Position numbers and translations under genes: made by a program
In this document: positions 13,201 to 22,879 of the stretch, in pieces
Layout: each line of letters begins with the position of its first letter
Numbering within the stretch: position 1 is the first letter of the stretch
Notes under the pieces: model-generated
What the model saw: the letters and a program-made list of their open reading frames with translations, nothing else
What the model was told of the DNA's origin: nothing
Databases searched by the model: none
DNA from: Lytechinus variegatus
Taxonomy: Eukaryota > Echinodermata > Echinoidea > Temnopleuroida > Toxopneustidae
Reading direction: 5' to 3'
NCBI RefSeq assembly: GCF_018143015.1
Contig: NC_054740.1
Coordinates: 49,674,740-49,738,739, forward strand
DNA length: 64,000 nt

Positions 13201-13260
13201 TAGTACAAGAATGACTAGAATCATACATTGTTCTGTCTAATAAAAAGCCAGATCATGAAG
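10224..13260. other. Stretch with no recognised gene
   Basis: No domain, consistent exon or terminal repeat was found on either strand. There is an A-run at about 11,920-11,939. Base composition is uniformly AT-rich. Confidence 0.5.
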
Positions 13261-13264
13261 AACA

Positions 13265-13890
13265 ATCAGTTTTAAAGCTTATATATCAAGTTTCAAACAA
13301 AATGCAGACCTACATTTTGTGTATGATCATCTATGGTGAAAATATCTTTAAATTCTATAACACATGTTTTATCATAATCTATTTTAGTAGCTGTGATCAC
13401 TCTGTAACAAACACTGTTTGGTCATTTCCTAGAAAAAGAAATAAAAAAAACATGCATATGACATGTGCATCTACAGTGTATACTATGATCTATATTTAAT
13501 GGTCGGAACTTTTTAATAAAACCATCACAATATACTCTTTTAAAATGAAAAAAAAAAACAGGATCTCTTTGCTGAGAGATGCTCATAAAAAGTAAATTCT
13601 AGGTTTGAGGGAGATGTGAGCATTTTTTATTCTGGATAAAGATCTCCGCAACTCGGAGGAAGGTAATCTACAAGTACACTGTTTTATCGTTCATAACGAA
13701 AGTAGAAAAGTGATCAGTTTAAGGCTGATATTAAGTTTAAAGCAAAATGCAAGCCTAAATTTTGTGCATGATCATTGAAGATGTATCTTTAGAATTTGTT
13801 TTCTTATCTTGTTCGAATGATATTTTCTTCATTTAAAGAAATGATAGAATCTATACCTGTACTAGCTGTAATCATCTTACCAAACACTGT
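13265..13890. repeat. Diverged tandem duplication hosting the Mutator-like insertion
   Basis: The sequence from 13,265 (tttaaagc, atgcagacctacattttgtg, tgatca) recurs from about 13,713 (tttaagg, atgcaagcctaaattttgtg, tgatcat) and continues on the far side of the insertion at 15,183-15,310 (acatgcgcatctac, gatggtcggaac). The first copy therefore shows the second copy's pre-insertion state: aacactgtttggtcatttcc near 13,410 corresponds to the interrupted site. Confidence 0.75.
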
Positions 13891-13897
13891 TTGATCA

Positions 13898-15182
13898 GGC
13901 TTATTTCGAAAGGGTGGGTGCTGTCGCGTTAGGGTGCGTCAACGCGAACGCGAAGATTCGTCCAAAGCCCCCCCGGTTTGGCCGAAAGGGTGCGTTGGGA
14001 GCGCCACGTCGCGTCGCGTTCACTGGAACGCGCCCTTTCGTCCAAAGCCCCCCTTGTTTGGACGAAAGGGTGTGTTTAATAATAATGAATAAATAAATAC
14101 AAATATTCATAAGAAAGCTGAACAAACAAAAAAGACGAGTGATATGTGAAATTTGCATTGGAACATAAATCATCATATGGCACAAACATTCTTTTTAAGG
14201 TAAAAAAAAACAATGACGGCATGCTGCATGAGGATTTTTCGGTGGAAATGTTTTATGGTGTAAAATTGATACATGTAAAAATTATGACTGATTTCAAGGT
14301 TCTTTCAAATAAAAAAAAGTAACTTACCTTCAATTTTATACTTTGCAGGTGTGTATTTATTACAAAGGAAAACATTCGTATACCTGGAGATATTTGGTGT
14401 CCCCCAAATTATAAAACTTACGGCAGATGTGTCCTGGAAGGGCAAGGCCAAAATTGATGTCGGGTCAGCATTCACAACGTTTAACTCTTCAGACCCTACC
14501 TTACTATATTTTACACTTGAGACCCTGCCTCAGTATATTTTGTGAGATGTATCTGTTGTGTATGTGTGCGTGTTGTGTGTATAATAATAATATGTGTGTG
14601 TTGTTTGTATAATAATAATAATAATAATACTTATAATAATAAAAATAATAACAATAATAATAATAATAATTTTCGCCCCAAAGAGTGAATTTATGGAAAT
14701 GAATTTGGAGTGAAAAATTGGCGCCAAGTGGCTTATTGCAAGGGTGGGTATCTGATGTTATTATCATTATTATTATTATTATTGTCATTATTATTATTAT
14801 CATAATTATTATTATTATTATCATTATTATTATTAATATTATTATCATTATTATTCTTAGTTGAACTTTTCTTTCTTTTCCTCAAATTGTCAATGCTTTA
14901 AATGATTGAAAATCCACTATTTTACGTGCAAATTGGCAATGTTTGACAAAATACCTTATATTCAGCTTTCTTATAAATATTTGTATTTATTTATTCATTA
15001 TTATTAAACACACCCTTTCGTCCAAACCGGGGGGGGGCTTTGGACGAAAGGGCGCGTTCCAGTGAACGCGACGCGACGCTACCAACGCACCCTTTCGGCC
15101 AAACAGGGGGGGCTTTGGACGAATCTTCGCGTTCGCGTTGACGCACCCTAACGCGACAGCACCCACCCTTTCGACATAAGCC
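13898..15182. mobile_element. Mutator-like non-autonomous element (foldback MITE), 1,285 bp
   Basis: The ends are inverted repeats of roughly 220 bp (13,898 to ~14,125 and ~14,960 to 15,182), beginning GGCTTAT and rich in CGAAAGGG, AACGCG and GTCCAAAGCCCCCC blocks. A perfect 9-bp direct repeat, GTTTGATCA, flanks it at 13,889-13,897 and 15,183-15,191. Long inverted repeats with 9-bp duplications are the signature of Mutator-like elements. The ~830-bp interior has no transposase, only AT-rich and ATT-microsatellite DNA. The arms match closely, suggesting recent insertion. Confidence 0.85.
14583..14860. repeat. TAA/ATT microsatellite blocks
   Basis: Two blocks, (AATAAT)n at about 14,583-14,670 and (ATT)n at about 14,756-14,855, lie in the interior of the Mutator-like element. 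They create long artificial open frames of Ile/Tyr residues that are not genes. Confidence 0.9.
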
Positions 15183-15191
15183 GTTTGATCA

Positions 15192-15513
15192 TTTCTTTAA
15201 TATCAACATACATATATATGTGACATGCGCATCTACCATGTCTACAGTGTATATCTGATGGTCGGAACCTTAAATGAAACAACCATCAAAATGTACTCCT
15301 AAAAGTACTATAATAACATATTTTGTTGAAATTATATTTCCAGAATGCATCATGACTTTGCTCAAGAATGCTCTAAACTCATTTTGAAGGTGTAAGAAAT
15401 AATTATTCTTTTATTAGCTGTAACCTCGTTCCTGGATGAGTGACTGGCCAGAGTTTAATGTTTGTATAATAATCATTAGCCACATTTTACATGTTTATTA
15501 TGTGGATCATTAC
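15192..15513. other. Continuation of the duplicated host segment, then no feature
   Basis: The first ~120 bp continue the host duplication interrupted by the Mutator-like element. The remainder, up to the ORF1-like frame, shows no recognised feature. Confidence 0.4.
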
Positions 15514-16461
15514 TCACAGAAAGTTGAAGGGAATTCCTCCGGCCTGTCGCCACTTCCCAGAGTAGAATCTTAATTTTGTTCCTTTGTTGTACATTTCTTG
15601 AACTTTCTTGATCCATTTCTTTTTTTCTTCCAGATCTGTTGGCGTTAGGTCATCTGTGATGAAGTATCTTTCATCTTTCAGGGTCTCGCGGGCTCGACGC
15701 ATGATATCTACTTTCTCTCTGTAGGACAGGAACTTCAGAAGGATGTGCCTTGGACGACCATCAACCTTTTTGCCATCGCGATGAGCTCTTTCAACTTTCG
15801 TTTTCACTTTGAATTTGGAGTGAAGAATTTCCTCGACGATGGTGACGGGGTCTTCGCGCTCTCCCTGAGGCGCTTCCGGGATACCAACTAATCTTACATT
15901 ATTTCTTCTAGAGAACCTTTCACTTTTATTAACTGCTACTTTATTGCGCTGGACTTCTGAGCGGAGCTCACTGATTTCCATTTCCATTGATTCTATTTTG
16001 CACTTCATTCTATTTTGATTTTCCACCAGGTCATCCACACGCTTACGCTCAAACTCAAACGATGCTTTCATCCTTACTTCCAATTGCTGTAATTTTCCAA
16101 CGAAGCTATCCACTGCGTTTTTTATCATATGCTCAAATCTTGCCGTTGTTTTCGTAAAATAGTCCTCCAAAGTAGATGATAATCCGGTGTCAGCTTGGGG
16201 AGAGTGCAATGTAGAAGGCTGATCGGTCCCAGAAGTGACGCCACGCGCCATGGTGATGACGTCATCTTCGTGTGATTCTCCGTCGCTGTTTTCTGGCGTT
16301 GAGGCTGCACTTCTCACTGGGCTTGTAGGCCGTGTATTTGAATTTGGCGGGCTGTTACGTGTAGAAACTGGGACTGATTGGCCCTTCCGAGTAGATTGTA
16401 CATACGTTTTTTGCTTTGTAGCAGCTTGTCTTTGAGGCCTTTTACCCTGTGGAGGATCCAT
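15514..16461 (-). CDS. L1-type ORF1 protein (Transposase_22-like), orphan
   Basis: An uninterrupted frame of about 315 residues starts at the ATG of MDPPQGKRPQRQAA (16,461). After a basic, Ser/Pro-rich N-terminus it has a heptad-like coiled coil (about residues 95-185, with IESMEMEISELRSEV). Then comes an RRM-like module, RRNNVRLVGIPE, IVEEILHSKF and RHILLKFLSY, with a C-terminal DDLTPTDLEEKKKW segment. This order matches ORF1p of L1/Tx1-type LINEs, an RNA-binding trimeric chaperone that packages element RNA. No ORF2 endonuclease or reverse transcriptase follows; unrelated DNA begins soon after the stop. It could be a 3'-truncated LINE or a domesticated L1TD1-like gene. The intact frame argues against great age. 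Confidence 0.75.
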   Translation of the reverse strand: MDPPQGKRPQRQAATKQKTYVQSTRKGQSVPVSTRNSPPNSNTRPTSPVRSAASTPENSDGESHEDDVITMARGVTSGTDQPSTLHSPQADTGLSSTLEDYFTKTTARFEHMIKNAVDSFVGKLQQLEVRMKASFEFERKRVDDLVENQNRMKCKIESMEMEISELRSEVQRNKVAVNKSERFSRRNNVRLVGIPEAPQGEREDPVTIVEEILHSKFKVKTKVERAHRDGKKVDGRPRHILLKFLSYREKVDIMRRARETLKDERYFITDDLTPTDLEEKKKWIKKVQEMYNKGTKLRFYSGKWRQAGGIPFNFL

Positions 16462-16607
16462 ATCTGATCTAAAAGTCACAAATGTCACGATGCTGATGAA
16501 ATAAACTTAATCTTGATGATTATGAAGTCCCAAAATAAGAAAAATTAATGACGATTTGAGACGAACATTGAAATAGGTTGTTTCTATTCCATAGCGCCCT
16601 CTCTTGA

Positions 16608-16639
16608 GGTCTTTGCATAATGTTCATTATGCAAAGACC
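16608..16639. repeat. Perfect hairpin, 15-bp arms, 2-nt loop
   Basis: GGTCTTTGCATAATG is followed by TT and its exact reverse complement. It lies about 150 bp upstream of the ORF1-like start on the ORF1 strand. It could be a structured 5' leader or an unrelated palindrome. Confidence 0.75.
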
Positions 16640-17681
16640 AAAATTGTGTCTAAAGCTGGCGCTCTCTCAAAACTATTTTAGCAACATCAAGAAACATACA
16701 TATTTTTACTACATACAAATGACAGACAAATCATTATGGGGTGAATGATACTTAATGATTGATATGCGCCCTCTACGTCATTTTAGCCTATTCTAATGGT
16801 TAATCAATGTGGGGTTAACCCCACAAGTCAAAACCTCCCCATAGTGGTATGTTTTACAGACATTTTGCCCCACAATGTAGCTCTGGTAAGATCACACAAA
16901 CACACATAAACATGCATGAGGAGACCCATGAGGGTACAGGGAAATTTGTGTTTATTGTAATGCAAGTTCCTGAAGGTCTAAACAAGAAAAGAGATTTCTA
17001 CTTGATCTAGACATGTAAGCTAAATGACATTGGGATACTGTTTAAAGTGCCCTGAACAGTTTTCTTTACTTGTATAACCACAAACAGTACAACAGGAAAC
17101 TTTTCAAATTTTTGGGATAATCATGGACACTACAATAAAGTTGATGTAACATTTGATGCATAATATCTTCTACTTTTTAATTTTGATGTTAGTCCTTTCC
17201 CTTGCTACCCTCAGAGGTCTCCATGGAACCAGATCATGAGATGCATTATTCAAAGATTATCTACCCCAACTCTCTTTCCCATTTCTAAAACATTTCAAAA
17301 AATTTGGCTATTCAATTTAAACCTCTAGACAAAATACCATTTGTTTGAAATCATACCATCCATTATCTGGAAGAAAATGAAATAGTAAAAGTTTGTGGAA
17401 AACTTATGACAGATGAAGAACTAAAAAGATTGCAAAAATCTTACAGGAGTCTTCACCTTAGATGTACCAAAAAAGAAATTACATTAGTTGCTCACTGTGA
17501 ACCTATTCCATTAAAAAATCGTACATTTTTAGTTCCAACAACACTAGATCTATGTATTTTTTTCTCCCAATATTATTTTCAATTTTATATAATATGAAAT
17601 CTGTATGGGATATGAGTCCTTTATATTGTTGATTATGATAGCTGAGATTTAAATGAGGCAAAAAAATTATATCAACCTTAC
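16640..17681. other. Stretch with no recognised gene
   Basis: No domain or consistent exon was found. A perfect 16-bp palindrome GTGGGGTTAACCCCAC lies at 16,809-16,824. The stretch may hold downstream exons of the PHD-finger gene, which ends in phase 0 at a donor at 17,682, but none could be recognised. Confidence 0.4.
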
Positions 17682-19804
17682 CTCAGAAGAGTTGTCAGTG
17701 AATGAACTTGATTCACTGAGGGCATCTAATCGTGGTCTCTTTCTGCAGATGCCAAAACTTGAATCAGATTCTGAGCTACTCAGGGAAGAGGAGCTGGTAT
17801 CCACCTTGATAGTGTCTGCACTTGTGATGCTATGTACATCTGAACCTTTAATAATGAAAAGAGAGATAAAGCCATGATCACTGTTAAAAAACAATGAATA
17901 TTAGTATCTTAACCTTTGGTACAATTGAATACAGTTGGGCCTCCTCTATCCCCACACTTGGGACCAGCACTAATCTGGACAAGGGATTTGACCAGATAAG
18001 GAAATTCTATATTCAAAACATGCAGTTGCCAAGAGTTTGAATGAATAAATGCATATTTCTATCATGAAAAATTTAACTCAATGTGCAATAAAAAAAGTTG
18101 GGAATAATTTAAGTAACCCGAATAGTTTGCCATACTATGAGTATGCTTGAAATCTTTGTTGGTTCCGCTAATTCCTTTGAGTAAAATAGGCAAATTCCAG
18201 AGTGATCTGGATAAAGGAGACTGGATAAGAGAGGTCCAACTATATAAATTTCTCGTCTAAAACCATTAAAAACCAACATAAGTTATATTGATCTGACAGA
18301 AAATTTGTAGGTCTGATTTTGCAATTATATATGATTCATGATGGTTAACAAACCATCAGTTTATTTCAACCCATTTATTTTTATTGTTAATTTTATAATA
18401 CTTGAGCATTTTTATAGACATTTTAATTGTTAATAGAAAATTATTCATGCATGTCTAAGTAAATTATACTACTAGCATTGGTTAAATCAATGCTACGCTC
18501 TATAAGCTACATTCAGTACACAATAAAGCTGCATTACTGTTATTATTTTGTAATATTTTGAATTTCTTATGCATCAATAGAAATAATATTCAGATTTTTC
18601 TAGTGGTCTTTTGTAGCATTTTGAAGCAAAATTTCAAAGGTCACACACAGACACACACAAATACAGATCCCGTTGCACTGACACACACAAGTACAGATCC
18701 CGTTCCACAGACCCCCCCCCCCCCCCCCCCCCCCCGTTTCATAAACTGACCTTTCATGTTCCTTTTTCGACCTCTTCCTCTTTTACCTCCTGCATAGACC
18801 CTGTATAGTCTCAAATCCTGCATCTTTTCCAGAATGTTGCAAGTTCTTTGATTACAGCGTTGATCAGAATCAGGTTTTGACAATGGAGACAAATTAGCAG
18901 TTACGTCAGCGTATGATTGATTTTGCATTCTTTTCATTTCTTCACAGGCTTCATTGTAAACCTTCATAGAATGTAGAGATTGCACACTGCAAGCATAAAT
19001 GCTCAATATATTTTCTGCATAGGATTGCAAACTGACATCTTTTTCTTTCATCTTCTGCTTCACCTTACACTCTTTTTCATGTACTGTGTTTTTTCTCTTA
19101 TGACTCCCATAAAACGTCTTGAATGCTTTGCCAATGTAGGTAACACCTGATTCCAACAATACACCATTGACTGATCTTTTCTGCCTTCTGTCCTGTTCAT
19201 TTCCTTGTTCTGAATTGGAATGCAATCTTTCTTCTCCTTTTCTAGCCATTAATTTTGCTCTCTTGCATTTCACCTTCACCCAGTTATTGTCAAGTTCGTC
19301 AATGAGCAAATTTTCATCTATGAAATGAGACAGATTGTTTGTTACACCATTTTCACATCTGCTGCATTGCTCTGCAAACACTGTGCTCTTTTTTACTTTA
19401 ACATACCTCTTCTTTGCTCTCCTTTTTCGTCTTGTGTCTTTGAAGATTTCCATGTTCTCATTGTCATTGTCATCATCAACATCTGCCGACATGAGAGGCT
19501 CATATCTGTTATAATGAGATGGAATACATACTCTGTCAAATATTCGATTACCAATGTTGCTATGGCCACAGCATGGGCAAATCCAAACCAATTTCTGATC
19601 AGCAAGTTTGTCATTGCTCAAGTATCCCTCACAAGCCACATGAAAATGGTTGTTGCAAGATTCACATGTTACATAAGTGTCACTTTCATTGATGTCATTC
19701 ATGCAATGACAACATTTACCAATATCTGAGTTGATCATTGATGTGTAACTGGAAAGCATGTTTAGAATCTCATGAATAATTGAGCCGAATTGAGTGGCAG
19801 CCAT
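17682..19804 (-). CDS. PHD-finger protein, two exons (3' part missing)
   Basis: Exon 1 runs from the ATG at 19,804 (AAAATGG context, MAATQFGSIIHE) to 18,751. It encodes a C4HC3 PHD-type zinc finger near residues 30-80 (CCHC, CESC, HFHVAC, WICPCC), a nuclear-localisation-like KDTRRKRRAKKRYVK and a Lys/Arg-rich C-terminal part. It ends AAAG/GTCAGT in phase 1. Exon 2 (17,845-17,682) follows an acceptor ttattaaag, restores the frame exactly, and encodes an acidic/Ser-rich segment with CRKRPRLDAL. It ends GAG/GTAAGG in phase 0, so further exons must exist. PHD fingers read histone H3 tails, but some CR1 LINE ORF1 proteins also carry them. The intron and phase match favour a spliced gene. Identity is unknown. 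Confidence 0.7.
17932..18242. mobile_element. pogo/Tigger-like MITE in the PHD-gene intron
   Basis: The left end CAGTTGGGCCTCCTCTATCC matches the reverse complement of the right end, ...GGATAAGAGAGGTCCAACTA. TA dinucleotides sit on both sides (17,930-17,931 and 18,243-18,244), as expected for Tc1/mariner/pogo insertion. It is about 311 bp long and has no transposase. Confidence 0.75.
18640..18735. repeat. ACACAC minisatellite and poly-C run
   Basis: Two copies of a ~27-bp unit (ACAGATCCCGTT core) in CA-rich DNA are followed by a C-run of about 27 bases. This is intronic, immediately after the donor of the PHD-gene exon 1; reading through it gives poly-glycine, which is not protein. Confidence 0.85.
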
Positions 19805-20163
19805 TTTCAATTTCTTTATTCCAACAGATATAAAATTAAAAATTTAAGAAGTACGCACATAATGAATTGTCTTTCAAGGCCTTAATGTTTCCTTTAAAAT
19901 TCACTACCCACACAAAAGTACCTTTAAATCTATTATGTCAATAAAGCTCACTTGTATTTGCAAGATTCTGTGAATTTGGACCAAATTTATATTATTTGCT
20001 TCTTTGCAATTGAAGTTTTTCTTTGGGGGAGGGTAAAAGTAATCACGGCCTATCAGCTACTCTTTATATTTTGCGTATACAATTCAAATTGTAATCAAGC
20101 AAGGCTTTTTCCCTTGATCAGATTTATATCCCAAGTCAAATTTATAAATGATAATTACTTCAC

Positions 20164-20418
20164 TCAAATTTCTCTCTTTTGTTCGTCGTCCTCTGTATCA
20201 TCATCTCTTTCTGAATGACTCGTTTCTACTCCCTCGTCATCACTATGAATGTCCTCGTTTTTGGAATCTTCATCCTCGTATTCATTTTCAGCATAATCAT
20301 GAGCATTTTCCATTTCAGGGTGTGCATTTTGTTGATGCCTTTTCATGTCATATTTACGACTATACGTTCTATGGCACAGTGAACAGCCGTATCGTTTTGA
20401 TATATCGAGGTTATTCAT
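20164..20418 (-). CDS. Small single C2H2-finger acidic protein
   Basis: A frame of about 84 residues begins at the ATG of MNNLDISKRYG (20,418). It has one canonical C2H2 finger, C-X2-C-X12-H-X4-H (CSLCHRTYSRKYDMKRHQQ then AH), followed by a strongly acidic Asp/Glu/Ser tail. The frame is open further upstream without an ATG, so the true 5' end may be a spliced exon. It lies 360 bp upstream of the PHD gene on the same strand and could be its alternative first exon or a separate gene. Function unknown. Confidence 0.45.
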   Translation of the reverse strand: MNNLDISKRYGCSLCHRTYSRKYDMKRHQQNAHPEMENAHDYAENEYEDEDSKNEDIHSDDEGVETSHSERDDDTEDDEQKREI

Positions 20419-20599
20419 CCTGTTGACTTGATGGCTCCTAACTCGCAAAATGAAAAGAGATGGCTGAATCTGTACTTTTTGTAGTGTTTGCAAATTTGTC
20501 CATGATGTCGCATGCAAGTAACGTTACAACGTTGCAATACGGAAGTGCATAACGCCGTTGCCGGCGCAAGGAGCGGCAATTACTGAACGCCGTTGACAC

Positions 20600-22530
20600 C
20601 GATTTGAACGACAGGATTATCAAAATGACAAAAACAACCAGAATTCTGATTGGCAAAAGGAATAAATTACAATATGTGATTGCGAAATTACGGAAAGAAA
20701 AATGAGAGTGTGACAAAATTATGAAAGGAGAAGATGGGAAAACAGTGACATCGAAATATGACGAAACGACACGAGTTAGGAAGAAACCGAAGAAATTCAT
20801 TACTAAAATACTGCATTGATTGAATTAGTACGATATATCAAGTCGGTTCTTAGGGAGGAAAGAAATAATGCATATTCATTAAATTAACTGATACGAGTCT
20901 AATACCCTCTGAAAATACCATTCTATATGTGATTACCCTGTGTTCTGTGTAATAAACATAGATTAAAATAAGTTTATCCCAGATTTCTGTTTCTTGCGTT
21001 GTATGTGTTTCATATTCTTTTTCATTATATTTGGCCAGCTTTACACATGGTGCTTTACCATAATAACTAAACTTAATTGGATATCCTAGAGAGACAAATA
21101 ATATACGTAGCAATTCAATTTTGAACTATGTCTAGATGGAGTGGAAGGAAATACGATCTTGCGAATAATGACTGGTGATATGAGAAAATGAAAACAAAAA
21201 TGGTGAAAATGGTAAAATGATGAGAGGATTGAAGGACAGAATAAAAATTGAATTAGATAACAATGCCCAAATGACTAAATGATAAAATGTAATAATGAGG
21301 AAATGGTGTCATGACCATAATTAATGAAGACTTTGTGTGTATGAAAAGGTGTGGAAATACGAGGCAGCAATATTGTTTTCCTTGAATCGTTGACATGGAT
21401 GTCGATCGTGGGGTGGGAGATATATTTCTCCTAAGAATCATCTGACAAGTATGAACATGATTATAAGGAGGGAGTAGAAGATGAACAATCATTGTATATA
21501 CTCATGATGACCATCTAGTTTGTTTTCTTATATCTTTTTTTTATTTTCAATGTTACCATTTCTTTTGGAAACTGTTTTTAGTAATGAAACAAAGACGTAA
21601 CGTAAGGAAGAAAATGACAAAACGACGAAATGGCCGAATGACAGAGGAGAAAATGAACAATTGACTGATGGACAATTATCAAAATGACGTAACGAGAATA
21701 AAAATAAAAACGATGGCATGGAATTAACACAAACATATGACATTAAAATGACAAATTGTGCAATGATAATAATATAGGGTATTTATATTGCGCACATATC
21801 CACCTTGTTAGGTGCTCAAGGCGCTCCTATATTACCCGGCTAAGCTAGGCGTTCATAGCGCACACAGCTTTTTAAGGAATTACTTCCTACCGGTACCCAT
21901 TTACCTCACCTGGGTTGAGTGCAGCACATTGTGGATCAGTTTCTTGCTGAAGGAAATTACGCCATGGCTGGGATTCGAACCCACGACCCTCTGTTTCAAA
22001 GTCCGAAGACTAATCCACTGGGCCACCACGCTCCACAATGATAAATAGACAAATTAAACAAAGTAAAATAAAACGATGGATATGTTTCTTGATTTTCAAT
22101 GAAACAATTTCTTTAGGAAACTGTTAAAAACGGAACAACAGCGTATAATGCAACAAAGAATATGATTAATCGGCGAAATGACCGAATGGCTGAACGAGAA
22201 ATAAATTATTGACCGATCGACGAATGCTAGAATAATTACCAAATGGCCGAATGACAGAATTATCAACATGACAAAACGAGATAAAAAATAAACGATGGTA
22301 TGAAAATGACGAATTGTACAATAATGAAAAGACGGATACTTATCCCCATGCTCCTTCCTGTCTGGCCTTGCCGACGGACCCTCCCCCTTCCCACCCCTTT
22401 CCCAGTAAAGGATGGAATGACGAAATGGCAGCACGAGAAAATGAATAACTGACCGATTGACAAATGGCAGAATGGCAAATAATGACGAAATGACAGAATT
22501 ATCAAAATGATGAAAATAACCAAATGACGA
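20600..22530. repeat. Degenerate ATGACGAAATG-like simple repeat region
   Basis: Short units of the type AAATGACGAAATGGC and AATGACAAAAT recur throughout (for example 20,620-20,720, 21,600-21,680, 22,180-22,300, 22,420-22,530) in loose, mutated form on the plus strand. No gene was recognised. A SINE interrupts it. Confidence 0.6.
21770..22034 (-). mobile_element. tRNA-derived SINE with 9-bp target duplication
   Basis: Read on the minus strand it starts GGAGCGTGGTGGCCCAGTGG. It contains a pol III A box (TGGCCCAGTGG, 22,015-22,025) and B box (GGTTCGAATCC, 21,971-21,981) at normal tRNA spacing, then a non-tRNA body ending in ATATAAATA and an AT-rich tail. CAATGATAA flanks it at 21,761-21,769 and 22,036-22,044. 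Clear promoter boxes and the surviving duplication indicate a fairly young insertion. Confidence 0.85.
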
Positions 22531-22539
22531 AACTGTCGC

Positions 22540-22860
22540 CTTTTAATTATTATTTTTCCTCATCATGTTACCCCTTATCATGTTACCCCTGTTCCAATCC
22601 AACGATGTCATTATCGATGTCGTCCATGTTATTGCCTGACGTCAGTGACATCGATAGATTAGGGTTTTGGGTAGGATTAGGGTTGCTGGTACATTAAGGG
22701 TTAGGGTTGCAGTTGCTGGTACTCTTACGGTTAGGGTTACGGCTAGGGTTGAGCCTAGGGCTCGTGTGACGTCATGACGCCCAAGACACCCTCATTATGT
22801 ATTCACGACCCTCATTAATATTCATGAGGGTTACGTAACATTACGTCATGACGCTGGAGA
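22540..22860. repeat. Interstitial TTAGGG-like cluster
   Basis: Several AGGGTTAGGGTT-type and degenerate TTAGGG words lie between about 22,660 and 22,770, preceded by GATGTCATT/GACGTCA-type palindromic words. They are too degenerate for a true telomere and probably form an old interstitial or simple repeat. Confidence 0.5.
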
Positions 22861-22879
22861 CAACCTTATACTACTAACA

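Noticed and set aside
14504-14860. Long open frames of Ile/Tyr/Asn residues
   Set aside because: They are readings of the ATT/TAA microsatellite inside the Mutator-like element, not a protein.
18641-18750. Glycine-rich C-terminus of the PHD-finger frame
   Set aside because: It is read-through of the poly-C intron after a clear GTCAGT donor whose use restores phase with the next exon.
21952-22034. Possible functional tRNA gene
   Set aside because: A and B boxes are present but the acceptor stem does not pair and the sequence continues into a SINE body with target duplication.
22660-22770. Chromosome end
   Set aside because: TTAGGG-like words are few and degenerate, and ordinary DNA continues on both sides.
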